In this document: positions 7,675 to 15,342 of the stretch, piece by piece
How the letters are laid out: the number at the start of each line of letters is the position of its first letter
Position numbering within the stretch: the stretch's first letter is position 1
Source: Opitutus sp.
GTDB lineage: Bacteria > Verrucomicrobiota > Verrucomicrobiia > Opitutales > Opitutaceae
Length of the DNA stretch: 36,748 nucleotides
Assembly: GCA_013822585.1 (NCBI GenBank)
Contig: PNKG01000005.1
Coordinates: forward strand, 1-36,748
Direction: 5' to 3'
Notes under the pieces: generated by a model
Seen by the model: only the letters and a program-made list of their open reading frames with translations
What the model was told of the DNA's origin: nothing
Databases searched by the model: none
Program-made: the position numbers and the translations under genes

Positions 7675-8138
7675 TGGGAGGGTTTTTCCCAAAGATAGCT
7701 CTGCTGCGCGGCGAGCGGCTCTCCGGCGGCGTTGCGCAGGTCGAGTTTCCAGGCGACGGCGCCGGTCTTGGAGTCGGGCCAGTCGGCGCCGGTGACGCCG
7801 AGATGGAAGACCGCTTCGCCCGCCGGCACGGCGGCGGGGAACCGGAAGGCGCGGGGCTGCGGCGAGTTCGGCAGAACGACCTGGAACTCGAAGCGGCCAT
7901 CGAACGGCGCGCCGGTGTTGCGCGTGCGCACGAGGAAGTAGTAGCCGGCGCGCTGCTCCGGGTGCGTGCGCACGACGATCTCGCCGCCGGTGTTCTCGCG
8001 GCCGGTGAAATATTCCGAGATGCGCTTGAACGACCCAGCGTCGCGCCAGCCGCTGTAGACGCGCACGATCCGCAGGTCTGCGGCGGAAGCGGCGGAAGCG
8101 GCGGAAGCGAGGGCGAGGAAAAGCGCGAGGAATCGCAT
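7671..8138 (-). CDS. Small secreted protein of unknown function
   Basis: A 155-residue protein with a clear signal peptide (MRFLALFLALASAASAASAADL; cleavage expected near residue 19-22). The mature part is beta-rich: VYSGWRDAGSFKRISEYFTGRE, YYFLVRTRNTGAPFDGRFEFQVVLPNS, AVFHLGVTGADWP, AVAWKLDLRNAAGEPL. This looks like an immunoglobulin-like or C2-like sandwich, but I do not recognise a named family. The ATG used starts the signal peptide; a GTG three codons upstream is possible. It lies 16 bases after the oppA-like gene and overlaps the glycosylase gene, so all three are likely co-transcribed. The signal peptide codons contain a GCGGAAGCG tandem. Confidence 0.75.
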   Translation of the reverse strand: MRFLALFLALASAASAASAADLRIVRVYSGWRDAGSFKRISEYFTGRENTGGEIVVRTHPEQRAGYYFLVRTRNTGAPFDGRFEFQVVLPNSPQPRAFRFPAAVPAGEAVFHLGVTGADWPDSKTGAVAWKLDLRNAAGEPLAAQQSYLWEKPSQ

Positions 8139-8154
8139 CGGGCGCACGGTGCCG

Positions 8155-9750
8155 TCAGGGCGCGGCGAGGTAAACCTTTTTGTATTGGTGAAAGCCGAGC
8201 AACGCCGGCTCCCAGCCGCGGACGGCCGGATGGATCAGATACGAGCGCGTTCCGAAGAACACGGGCGCGATGGGGGACTGCCCGAGCAGGCGGGCCTCGG
8301 CCCGCTGGAAGGCCGCGAAGCGGTCCTCCCGCGCGCCGGCGCGCGCGGCGGCGGCGAGGGCCGCGTCGTAGTCCGCGTCGGCCCAGCCGGTCCAGTTGTT
8401 GGTGCCGCCGCCGACGAACATGTCGAGGAATGTCACCGGGTCGACGAAGTCGCCGACCCACCGGGCGGTGGAGATGGCGTAGGCGAGCGACTGCTGGTTC
8501 TTCACCCAGGTCTTCTGCTCGACAGGCGAGATCGTGACGGTGACGCCGAGTTCGCGCCGCCACATTTCCTGGATGATTTCCATGACCTTGGCGTGGAGTT
8601 CGTCGTTGCGCACCTGCGCGTCGAGCGGGGGGAAGCCCTGGCCGCCGGGAAAGCCGGCGGCGGCGAGCAGCGCGCGGGCCTGCGCCGGATCGTGCGGCAC
8701 GCGGGCCTGGGCGTTGTAGCCGGCGCAGTCCGGTGGCGTGTAGTGCGCGGCGGGAGCGCGCGTGCCGCGGAGCAGTGTGCGGGAGAGCTGAGCGCGGTCG
8801 ATCGCGAGCGAGAGGGCGCGGCGCACCCGGGCGTCGCCGAGCGGCGCGCGCGTGGTGTTGAAGCGGAGGAAGAAGGTTTCGAGGAACGGGTCGAGCCGCA
8901 GGCTGGCCGGCGCGGATTTGCGGTAGCTGTCCACCTTGGCGAGCGGCAGCTCGGCGGTGAGGTGCACCTGGCCCGCGCGGAAGGCGCGCTCGTCGACGTC
9001 CATGTTCTCCGTCGGGAAAAACGTGATCCCGCGCAGGCGGACCGCGGCGGCCTCCCAGTAGTGCGGGTTGTGCACGACCTTCACATGGGCGTTGGGCGAC
9101 CACTCCGCGAGGGCGAAGGGGCCGTTGCCGACGAGGTGGCCGGGGCGGGTCCAGGCTGTGCCGCGTTGCGCGAGGCCTTTGAACTTCGCGAGCGTCGGTC
9201 CGTGGACCGGGAACCAGACCGGGTTGGCCGTCAGCGCGGGCAGGTAGGGCGTGGGGCGTTCGAGCGCGAGGCGGAGTGTGCGGTCGTCGACGGGCTCGGC
9301 GCCCAAGGCCGCGGGCGGCAGCCGGCCGGAGGCGACGGCTTCGGCGTTCTTGAGCGGGAAGAGCAGGTAGGAATACTCCGCCGCGAGCGCGGGCAGCAGG
9401 GCGCGCCGCCACGAGTCGACGAAGTCGGCCGCGGTCAGGGGCGAGCCGTCGGACCACTTCAAGCCGGCGCGCAGGTGGAAGGTCCATGTCAGGCCGTCGT
9501 CGTCGGCCTCCCAGCGTTCCGCCGCGGCGGGGACGGCCGCAGAGGTTTTCTCGTCCAGTGCGCAGAGTCCCTCGAAGAGGGCGAGCGCGATGTTCTGGTC
9601 GGTGAAGGCTGTCATGACCTGCGGATCGAGGTCCTGGGGCTCGGCGCCGTTGCCGACCAGCAGCACCTGGTCGCGGATGCCGTCGTCGACGAGCCGCGCG
9701 GGCAAGGTCGCGGCGGACAGCAGGGCGAGGGCGAGCAGGCGGTGGCGCAT
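8155..9750 (-). CDS. Peptide ABC transporter substrate-binding protein (OppA-like)
   Basis: A 531-residue family-5 solute-binding protein that captures oligopeptides for an ABC importer. The N-terminus MRHRLLALALLSAATLPARL is a signal peptide without a lipobox Cys. Family blocks are visible: EPQDLDPQVMTAFTDQNIALALFEGL, WTFHLRAGLKWSDGSPLTAADFVDSWRRAL, GNGPFALAEW, VRRALSLAIDRAQL, FPPLDAQVRNDELHAKVMEIIQEMW and the C-terminal SPIAPVFFGTRSYLIHPAVRGWEP. No permease or ATPase genes are adjacent, so it must be an orphan binding protein or work with a transporter elsewhere. The next genes on the strand are a small secreted protein and an OGG1-type glycosylase. Confidence 0.9.
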   Translation of the reverse strand: MRHRLLALALLSAATLPARLVDDGIRDQVLLVGNGAEPQDLDPQVMTAFTDQNIALALFEGLCALDEKTSAAVPAAAERWEADDDGLTWTFHLRAGLKWSDGSPLTAADFVDSWRRALLPALAAEYSYLLFPLKNAEAVASGRLPPAALGAEPVDDRTLRLALERPTPYLPALTANPVWFPVHGPTLAKFKGLAQRGTAWTRPGHLVGNGPFALAEWSPNAHVKVVHNPHYWEAAAVRLRGITFFPTENMDVDERAFRAGQVHLTAELPLAKVDSYRKSAPASLRLDPFLETFFLRFNTTRAPLGDARVRRALSLAIDRAQLSRTLLRGTRAPAAHYTPPDCAGYNAQARVPHDPAQARALLAAAGFPGGQGFPPLDAQVRNDELHAKVMEIIQEMWRRELGVTVTISPVEQKTWVKNQQSLAYAISTARWVGDFVDPVTFLDMFVGGGTNNWTGWADADYDAALAAAARAGAREDRFAAFQRAEARLLGQSPIAPVFFGTRSYLIHPAVRGWEPALLGFHQYKKVYLAAP

Positions 9751-10020
9751 GCCGCCACGATGCACGCGGTCCGGTCTCGCGCAAGCGGCTGAATGGCCGC
9801 CCCATTCCCGCGGCTTGCTGCGGGGTTTTCCGAGTGAGATGAGGACGCCGCCCGGCCAGTCCCGCGCCAGCGGGGCTGTGCAGCCGCGGGGAGTTCCGAG
9901 CGCCAGCGAGAATCCGTCATCCCCGGAGCCTGCTCCGGGGGGTAGCGCGGGCGGAAGGGCGGCGTTCAATTGCCGGCCGCCTGTGCCGATGCAAGAGCCA
10001 GGCCCCGCGCCCCGCGCTTT
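9751..10020. promoter_or_regulatory. Divergent intergenic region with hairpins
   Basis: This gap lies between the divergent oppA-like and sigma-vWA fusion genes. It holds a perfect hairpin CCCCGGAG-CCTG-CTCCGGGG at 9921-9940 and a weaker one ending in GTTTT near 9810-9834 (CCCGCGGCTTGCTGCGGG). Neither follows a gene on its strand, so they are more likely repeats or attenuators than terminators. No convincing promoter boxes were identified. An ATG at 9989 opens only an 11-codon frame whose TGA overlaps the TTG chosen as the start of the fusion gene. Confidence 0.3.
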
Positions 10021-12495
10021 TTGAGCAACCCACAGCATTCCTCCGCAAACTCCGCGGTGGTCGAGGCCGCCCGTCGGCGGCACGCCACGGCATTGCGGAG
10101 CTACGCCGTCGAACTTCGCCCGGGCGACAAGATCGATGCGGAGGCGTTGCTCGCGGCGACCTGGGAAGCGCTCTCGCGGCAGCCCGAGCCGGAGTCTGAC
10201 GACAAACTCGCCGCCTGGCTTTTCTCCGACGTCCGCCGCCGGGCATTGGCCGGGCACCGCAGCGGAGGCTTGGCGGACGACCGAGGCGCCGAGGACGACG
10301 TCTCGGCCGAGGCGATCTTCGAGCGGTTGACGCCGAAACAACAGGAGGTGCTGCTGCTGAAATTCGCGCATGGCTTCCGCCACGGGCAGATCGCCCAGAT
10401 TGTCGAACTGTCGCCGGCGAACGCCGCGCAACTCCTGCATGTCGCGCTCACCCGGCTGGCCCCGGCCTTTCGCGCGGAGGGGTCGGGAGGCGATGCGGGC
10501 CTGCGGGGCGATCACCGGCTGACCCTGGCCGCACTCGGCGAACTCGACGGCGAGGCCTGGCGCGCTTGGGAGGCGGAACAGGTCGACGTCGCCGCGGCAA
10601 ACGGGCGGCTCGAGCAGGTGCGCCGCGCGGGAAAATGGACGACCGGCTATCTGGTGAGCGGTCGACGCCGCCGGCAGCGGGGCAAGAAACGCAGCGGGCG
10701 GCCTTGGATCATCGGGGCGGCGATGATTTTCCTGGGCGTGGCGGCCACCCTGTATTGGCCGCGCGGGGAAGAACCCCGGGAGGAGAAACCCCTGCGGGAA
10801 CAAGCCCGGCCGACGAAAGCCCGTGTGGCCGTGCCGCAGGGCGGGGGAAAAGGGCAAACGGCCGACCCCGTCGACGGCGGCACGGAGGCGGTCAGCCTGG
10901 GTGTTTACCGGGAACCGGAGAGCCGTCTGCGCGAGACAACGAGCCGGCCGGAACCGGTGGGTGCAGTGCCCGCCGGATCAGACGATTCGCTGAAGATCGC
11001 GGAGCCCGCGGCGCCGCCCCGCGGCGCCGCCGATGCACTCAAAGTCACCGCTCCCAAGGCCGAGTTGCGCGGCATCGTTCAAGGCATGGATGAGCCGGCC
11101 GGTCACTCGGCTCCTGTTGTCCCGGCTGGGGCGGCGCCAAGGGCGACGCCTGAGGCACAGTCTGCCGGCCACAGCGTCGTCATCATCGAGCACAACCTGG
11201 CGGCGCCAAGGGCGACGCCTGCGGCACAGTCTGCGGCGGACGAAGTCGTGAGGCAGGGACCGGTCAAGCCGAGCCAGGCGGCGACGGTCGCGCCGACCGA
11301 CACCGCGGCGATCGTCGCCCTGAAACGCGCGCTCGGCCACGGACGCTGGCCGCAGCCCGAAGAGGTGAATCCCGTCCGGTTGGCGGCGTATTTCTCGCCG
11401 CCGGCACGAGGCGGCGAACGGGCTGCGCTGTTCGGGAAGTCGCTCGAATCCGCCACGGCGCCATGGGACTCAGGGGCGGTGTTGCTGCGCGCGACCGCGC
11501 AGGCGCCGGAGGCGCCGCCAGCCCTGCGCGCCCCGGCCAATGTGATCCTGTTGCTCGATGTTTCAGGCTCCATGGACGCGCCAAACCGCCTTCCGCTCGT
11601 GCAGGAAGCCGTGCGCGGCCTGCTCGACCGCCTGCGGCCGGAGGACCGGGTCGGGCTCGTGACCTACGCGGGAGAATCGCGCGTGCTGCTGGCGCCGGCC
11701 GAACTGACGGATGTGCGCCGGGTGCGCGAGACGGTGCTCGGGCTCGAGGCCCGCGGCCGGACCAACGGCGGCGCCGGGTTGGCCAAGGCTTTCGCGCTCG
11801 CCCGCCAAGACGGACGGGCGCACGGCGAACACGTGGTCATCCTGTGCACGGACGGCGATTTCAACATGGGTGAGACCAGCGAGGAGGAACTGGCGGCCGG
11901 CGTGCGGGTGGCGGCCGGGGCCGGCGTGCGGCTGGCGATCTTCGGCTTCGGCCGGCCGGGCGAGATCGACCCGCGGCTCGAGCGACTGGCGGCGCTCGGG
12001 CGCGGCGGCAGCGGCTACGTGAACACCCGCGCCGACGCCATCAGCGTGATGCTCGCGCAGCTGGACGAGTTGATCGCCCCGTCGGCCACGGATGTCCGTC
12101 TGGGGTTGAGGACGGAAGGCGGCGCGCGCGGCGCGGCTTTGGCCGAGAAGCTCCTGCCCTCCGACACGGTCGCGACGCTGGTGGCGACGCGGCCGGACGA
12201 TCCGGCCGAGGCGGTGCTCGAATACCGGCTCGCGCGCGGCGGGGAGGAGCGCACGGAGTCCGCTCGCGGGCGGGCGGCGTTGCGGGAATTCCGCGCCGCG
12301 AGCCCCGAATTCCGTTTCGCGGCGGCGGTGCATCGATTCGCCGAGCTGCTGTCCGGCCCGCCCGCGCAGGCGGAGGCCGAGTTCGACGATCTCGAGGTGT
12401 GGGCGCGCGAATCGGTCGACGACGCCGGCGGCTATCGGGCGGAATTCCTCGCCTTGCTCGCGCAGGCCCGCACGGCGGCCGCCGCGGCGCGTTGA
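10021..12495 (+). CDS. Fusion: ECF sigma-like domain + anti-sigma-like segment + TM helix + vWA (YfbK-like) domain
   Basis: An 824-residue protein. Residues about 12-80 resemble sigma-70 region 2 (KLAAWLFSDVRRRALAGHR) and 100-150 region 4 (ERLTPKQQEVLLLKFAHGF, then a helix-turn-helix). Residues 163-205 (DHRLTLAALGELDGEAW) match the anti-sigma-like N-terminus of the vWA gene two genes on. A very basic stretch RRRRQRGKKR precedes one membrane helix (229-246), so by the positive-inside rule the sigma part is cytoplasmic and the rest outside. A Pro/Ala linker leads to a vWA domain with complete MIDAS: DVSGSM (about 513), RTNGGAG, CTDGDFN. The C-terminus DDAGGYRAEFLALL matches YfbK-like proteins. 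The start is uncertain: no ATG fits; TTG gives MSNPQHSSAN, with GTG at 10057 or TTG at 9970 as alternatives. The sigma part is diverged from consensus, so promoter recognition is unproven. Confidence 0.82.
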   Translation: MSNPQHSSANSAVVEAARRRHATALRSYAVELRPGDKIDAEALLAATWEALSRQPEPESDDKLAAWLFSDVRRRALAGHRSGGLADDRGAEDDVSAEAIFERLTPKQQEVLLLKFAHGFRHGQIAQIVELSPANAAQLLHVALTRLAPAFRAEGSGGDAGLRGDHRLTLAALGELDGEAWRAWEAEQVDVAAANGRLEQVRRAGKWTTGYLVSGRRRRQRGKKRSGRPWIIGAAMIFLGVAATLYWPRGEEPREEKPLREQARPTKARVAVPQGGGKGQTADPVDGGTEAVSLGVYREPESRLRETTSRPEPVGAVPAGSDDSLKIAEPAAPPRGAADALKVTAPKAELRGIVQGMDEPAGHSAPVVPAGAAPRATPEAQSAGHSVVIIEHNLAAPRATPAAQSAADEVVRQGPVKPSQAATVAPTDTAAIVALKRALGHGRWPQPEEVNPVRLAAYFSPPARGGERAALFGKSLESATAPWDSGAVLLRATAQAPEAPPALRAPANVILLLDVSGSMDAPNRLPLVQEAVRGLLDRLRPEDRVGLVTYAGESRVLLAPAELTDVRRVRETVLGLEARGRTNGGAGLAKAFALARQDGRAHGEHVVILCTDGDFNMGETSEEELAAGVRVAAGAGVRLAIFGFGRPGEIDPRLERLAALGRGGSGYVNTRADAISVMLAQLDELIAPSATDVRLGLRTEGGARGAALAEKLLPSDTVATLVATRPDDPAEAVLEYRLARGGEERTESARGRAALREFRAASPEFRFAAAVHRFAELLSGPPAQAEAEFDDLEVWARESVDDAGGYRAEFLALLAQARTAAAAAR
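11131..11234. repeat. 35-bp direct repeat inside the fusion gene linker
   Basis: Two 35-base copies (11131-11165 and 11200-11234) differ at one base and begin 69 bases apart, so both are read in the same frame. Each encodes AAPRATP(E/A)AQSA. They lie in the Pro/Ala-rich linker between the membrane helix and the vWA domain of the sigma-vWA fusion, suggesting local duplication in a disordered tether. Confidence 0.75.
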
Positions 12496-12555
12496 GCCGG
12501 GCGGGCAAATTTCGCTGGTTTGCAGCCTAATAAACCGCAGGCTGGCCCGTCGGGC

Positions 12556-13095
12556 ATGGCAGGTGACGTGAACACCCGAGAACACACCGATGAGAACCAG
12601 GCTTTCGTGGAGAAGGCGGTCGCCGCCCATCAAGCGCCCTTGCTGCGCTACGCCACCCGCCTGCTGCACGGCGACGCGGACCGGGCGCGCGACGTGGTGC
12701 AGGACACGTTCGTCCGCCTGCTCGGCCAGAAGCGCGCGGCGATCGAGGATCATCTGGCGGAGTGGCTCTTCACCGTCTGCCGCCACCGCGCGCTCGACTG
12801 CCTGCGCAAGGAGGGCCGCGTGAGGCTTTTCGAGGAAGGCCAGGCCGAGCGCCTCACGGCCGAAACGCCGCGCCCCGGCGCGGCCGTCGAGCGCAACGAA
12901 GCGCGCGCTGCCGTGCTGAGGTTGTTGGAGCGGCTGCCGTCCAACCAGCAGGAGGTCGTGCGCCTCAAGTTCCAAAACGGTTTCAGCTACAAGGAAATCA
13001 GCCGCATCACGTCGCTGTCGGTGACGAACGTCGGCTTCATCCTGCACACCGCCGTGGCGCGGCTGAGAGAGGAGATGGCGCGGCAGCCCGAGTGA
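12556..13095 (+). CDS. ECF-type RNA polymerase sigma factor
   Basis: A 179-residue sigma-70 family protein with regions 2 and 4 only. Region 2 (about 14-85) has LLRYATRLLHGDADRARDVV, QDTFVRLLGQ, and EWLFTVCRHRALDCLRKEGR. Region 4 (about 120-172) has LERLPSNQQEVVRLKFQNGF and the helix-turn-helix YKEISRITSLSVTNVGFILH. The ATG giving MAGDVNTREH was chosen; a TTG 12 codons earlier and a GTG four codons later are possible. It lies 60 bases after the fusion gene and 22 bases before the membrane vWA gene, so the three probably form one operon. Its sequence aligns end to end with the sigma part of the fusion (for example EWLFTVCRHRAL against AWLFSDVRRRAL), showing the two are paralogues. Confidence 0.92.
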   Translation: MAGDVNTREHTDENQAFVEKAVAAHQAPLLRYATRLLHGDADRARDVVQDTFVRLLGQKRAAIEDHLAEWLFTVCRHRALDCLRKEGRVRLFEEGQAERLTAETPRPGAAVERNEARAAVLRLLERLPSNQQEVVRLKFQNGFSYKEISRITSLSVTNVGFILHTAVARLREEMARQPE

Positions 13096-13117
13096 GCGCG
13101 CCCCAGGAGACCAGACC

Positions 13118-15217
13118 ATGAGCACTTCGGAATTCAACCCCGACGATCCCCGGCTGACGGCCTACGCCCTCGGCGAGATGGAAAACTCCGAGCGCGTCGA
13201 GTTCGAGCGCTGGCTGCAGACCAACCCGGCGGCGCGGCAGGCCGTGGAGGAAATCCGCGCCACCGCGGCGCTGCTCGGCACGGCGCTCGCCGCCGAGGCC
13301 GGGCCGGAGGCGGCGAAACCGATCGCGGCTGCGGCGATCATCCCCAAGCTCGGCCCCGGCGGGGTCCCGGGGCAGCTCGACGGCGGCCCGCTGCCGCCGG
13401 TCGACGACTACGTGCGCCAAGGCAGCAAGCTGCTGAGATTTCCCGCGCTATACTACACGACGGCCGGTCTCGCCGCGGCGTGCTTTGCGGTGGTGTTCTT
13501 TTCCACGGCCGGGAGGCAGGAGAGGAAAGAGAAGACGCAGCTGATCGAGATGGATGCCGCCCTGGCGGGGGCGCTGCGCAGTGCCGAACCCCGATCCGAC
13601 GTGCAGAAAGCGCGGGAAGTCCGGGCGGCCGTCGCGGCGCAGACCGAACATGCGGTCGCGATGGCGTCGCCGGTGGCGGAGCCGGCGCCGGTGGCCCCCG
13701 GAGCGCTGAAGCCCGGGAGATTCGCGGTCGCCGGAACGGCGCCGGTGGCCCGGGCGCAGCCGTCCGTCGCGGAACAGGAGTTCAACACCGAGAATTACGC
13801 GGCATTCGGCGAGAACCCCTTCCTCGCTGTGGCGCAGAACCCGCTGTCGACCTTCGCGGCCGACGCCGACACGGCCTCGTATGCGAACGTCCGGCGCTTC
13901 CTCCGTGCCAAGCAGCGTCCGCCGAAATCCGCGGTGCGCATCGAGGAGCTGGTGAACTATTTCCCGTATCGCTATGCGCCGCCGGCGGCCGGGGCGGCGC
14001 CGTTCGCGGCCCACCTCGAAGTCGCGAGCGCGCCCTGGGTGCCGGAGCACCGGCTCGTCCGCATCGGCCTGAAGGGCCGCGAGGTGAGCGATGCGGCGCG
14101 GCCGCCGGCGAACCTGGTGTTCCTGCTCGATGTGTCGGGCTCGATGAACGCGCCGGCCAAGCTGCCGCTGGTGAAGCAGTCGCTGCGGCTCCTGCTCGAG
14201 CGGCTGCGGCCCGACGACCGCGTGGCGATCGTCGTCTACGCCGGGGCGTCCGGCCTGGCGCTGCCGTCCACGCCGGTGCGCGAGAAGGCGAAGATCGTCG
14301 CCGCGCTGGAGGAGCTCCGCCCCGGCGGCTCGACCAACGGCGCGGCGGGCATCCAGCTCGCCTACGACATCGCGAAGGCGAATTTCGTGGCCGGCGGCGT
14401 CAACCGCGTGGTGCTCACCACGGACGGTGACTTCAACGTCGGCGTGTCGGGCGAGAGCGAGCTGGCCGAGCTGATCCGCGAGAAGGCGCGCAGCGGCGTG
14501 TTTCTCAGCGTGCTTGGTTTCGGGATGGGCAACCTGAAGGACAGCACGCTCGAGTCGCTGGCGGACAAGGGCAACGGCCACTACGCCTCCATCGACTCGC
14601 TGGCCGAGGCGAAGAAGGCGCTGGTCGGGCAGGCCGGCGGCACGCTCGTGACGATCGCGAAGGACGTGAAGCTGCAGGTGGAATTCAATCCCGCCGAGGT
14701 GCAGGCCTACCGCCTGATCGGCTACGAGAACCGGATGCTGCGCCAGGAGGACTTCAACAACGACCGCATCGACGCCGGCGAAATCGGCGCGGGCCACACG
14801 GTGACGGCTCTCTATGAAATCGTGCCGGTGGGCGCCGCCCTGCCGGATACCGGCTCGGTCGATGCGCTGAAATATCAGCGCACGGAGGGTCCGGCCCGGA
14901 AGGCGGAAGAACGCGCCCGCGGCGAGTTGCTCACGCTCAAGATCCGCTACAAGGAACCGGATGGCGACGTGAGCATGAAGCTCGAGTTTCCGCTGCGGGA
15001 TACCGGACGGGCCTTCGCCGAGGCCAGCGCGGACTTCAAGTTCGCGGCGGCGGTGGCGTCGTTCGGGATGATCCTGCGCGACTCGCCGCACCGCGGCGGG
15101 GCGACGCTGGCACAGGTGGCCGCTTGGGCGCGGGAAGGCACGATGGACGACAGCGGCGGCTATCGCGCGGAATTCGCCGGCCTCGTGGCCGAGGCGGCCG
15201 CGGTGCTGCAGGAATGA
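13118..15217 (+). CDS. Membrane vWA protein, YfbK-like, with anti-sigma-like N-terminus
   Basis: A 699-residue protein. Residues 1-60 (DPRLTAYALGEMENSERVEF, LQTNPAARQAVEEIR) resemble the short cytoplasmic helical domain found at the start of many anti-sigma factors, but lack zinc-finger Cys/His. One membrane helix is at about 108-130 (ALYYTTAGLAAACFAVVFF). After a Pro/Ala linker comes the YfbK-type N-terminal block (NPLSTFAADADTASYANVR, RIEELVNYFPY), then a vWA domain with complete MIDAS: DVSGSM (about 338), GSTNGAAG, TTDGDFN. The C-terminal YfbK domain follows (ENRMLRQEDFNNDRIDAGEI, DDSGGYRAEFAGLV). A CAGGAGA ribosome site precedes the ATG. Lying directly behind an ECF sigma gene, it is the natural candidate for that factor's membrane regulator; this is inference. 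Confidence 0.9.
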   Translation: MSTSEFNPDDPRLTAYALGEMENSERVEFERWLQTNPAARQAVEEIRATAALLGTALAAEAGPEAAKPIAAAAIIPKLGPGGVPGQLDGGPLPPVDDYVRQGSKLLRFPALYYTTAGLAAACFAVVFFSTAGRQERKEKTQLIEMDAALAGALRSAEPRSDVQKAREVRAAVAAQTEHAVAMASPVAEPAPVAPGALKPGRFAVAGTAPVARAQPSVAEQEFNTENYAAFGENPFLAVAQNPLSTFAADADTASYANVRRFLRAKQRPPKSAVRIEELVNYFPYRYAPPAAGAAPFAAHLEVASAPWVPEHRLVRIGLKGREVSDAARPPANLVFLLDVSGSMNAPAKLPLVKQSLRLLLERLRPDDRVAIVVYAGASGLALPSTPVREKAKIVAALEELRPGGSTNGAAGIQLAYDIAKANFVAGGVNRVVLTTDGDFNVGVSGESELAELIREKARSGVFLSVLGFGMGNLKDSTLESLADKGNGHYASIDSLAEAKKALVGQAGGTLVTIAKDVKLQVEFNPAEVQAYRLIGYENRMLRQEDFNNDRIDAGEIGAGHTVTALYEIVPVGAALPDTGSVDALKYQRTEGPARKAEERARGELLTLKIRYKEPDGDVSMKLEFPLRDTGRAFAEASADFKFAAAVASFGMILRDSPHRGGATLAQVAAWAREGTMDDSGGYRAEFAGLVAEAAAVLQE

Positions 15218-15233
15218 CGGCGCGTCCGTCGGT

Positions 15234-15342
15234 TCAGCCCGCGGGCGCGAAGTGTTTCTTCAGGTTCGCCAAGACTTCCGACCGGGCGGCGACGAAATAG
15301 TCGCGCCCCTTCCGCCAGTCCGCGCCCTCGCGCGCTCTGCAA
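15234..15342 (-). pseudogene. Possible C-terminal remnant of a lost gene
   Basis: In the gap between the vWA and PEP-CTERM genes, one minus-strand frame reads DWRKGRDYFVAARSEVL followed by ANLKKHFAPAG and a stop. It has protein-like composition (Tyr, Phe, Trp, paired Lys) unlike the Arg/Ala shadow frames nearby. It has no start codon in the gap and upstream merges into the PEP-CTERM gene in another frame. I do not recognise the family; chance cannot be excluded. Confidence 0.25.

Noticed and set aside
8149-9792. 547-codon plus-strand frame over the oppA-like gene
   Set aside because: Antisense shadow; the minus strand shows all family-5 binding-protein motifs and a signal peptide.
9810-9834. 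CCCGCGGCTTGCTGCGGGGTTTT as a terminator
   Set aside because: No gene ends upstream on the plus strand; it lies in a divergent promoter region, so the T-run is likely accidental.
11563-13137. 524-codon minus-strand frame across the fusion and sigma genes
   Set aside because: Composition (Arg, His, Gly, Leu runs) and lack of domains mark it as a shadow; it spans the gene boundary on the other strand.
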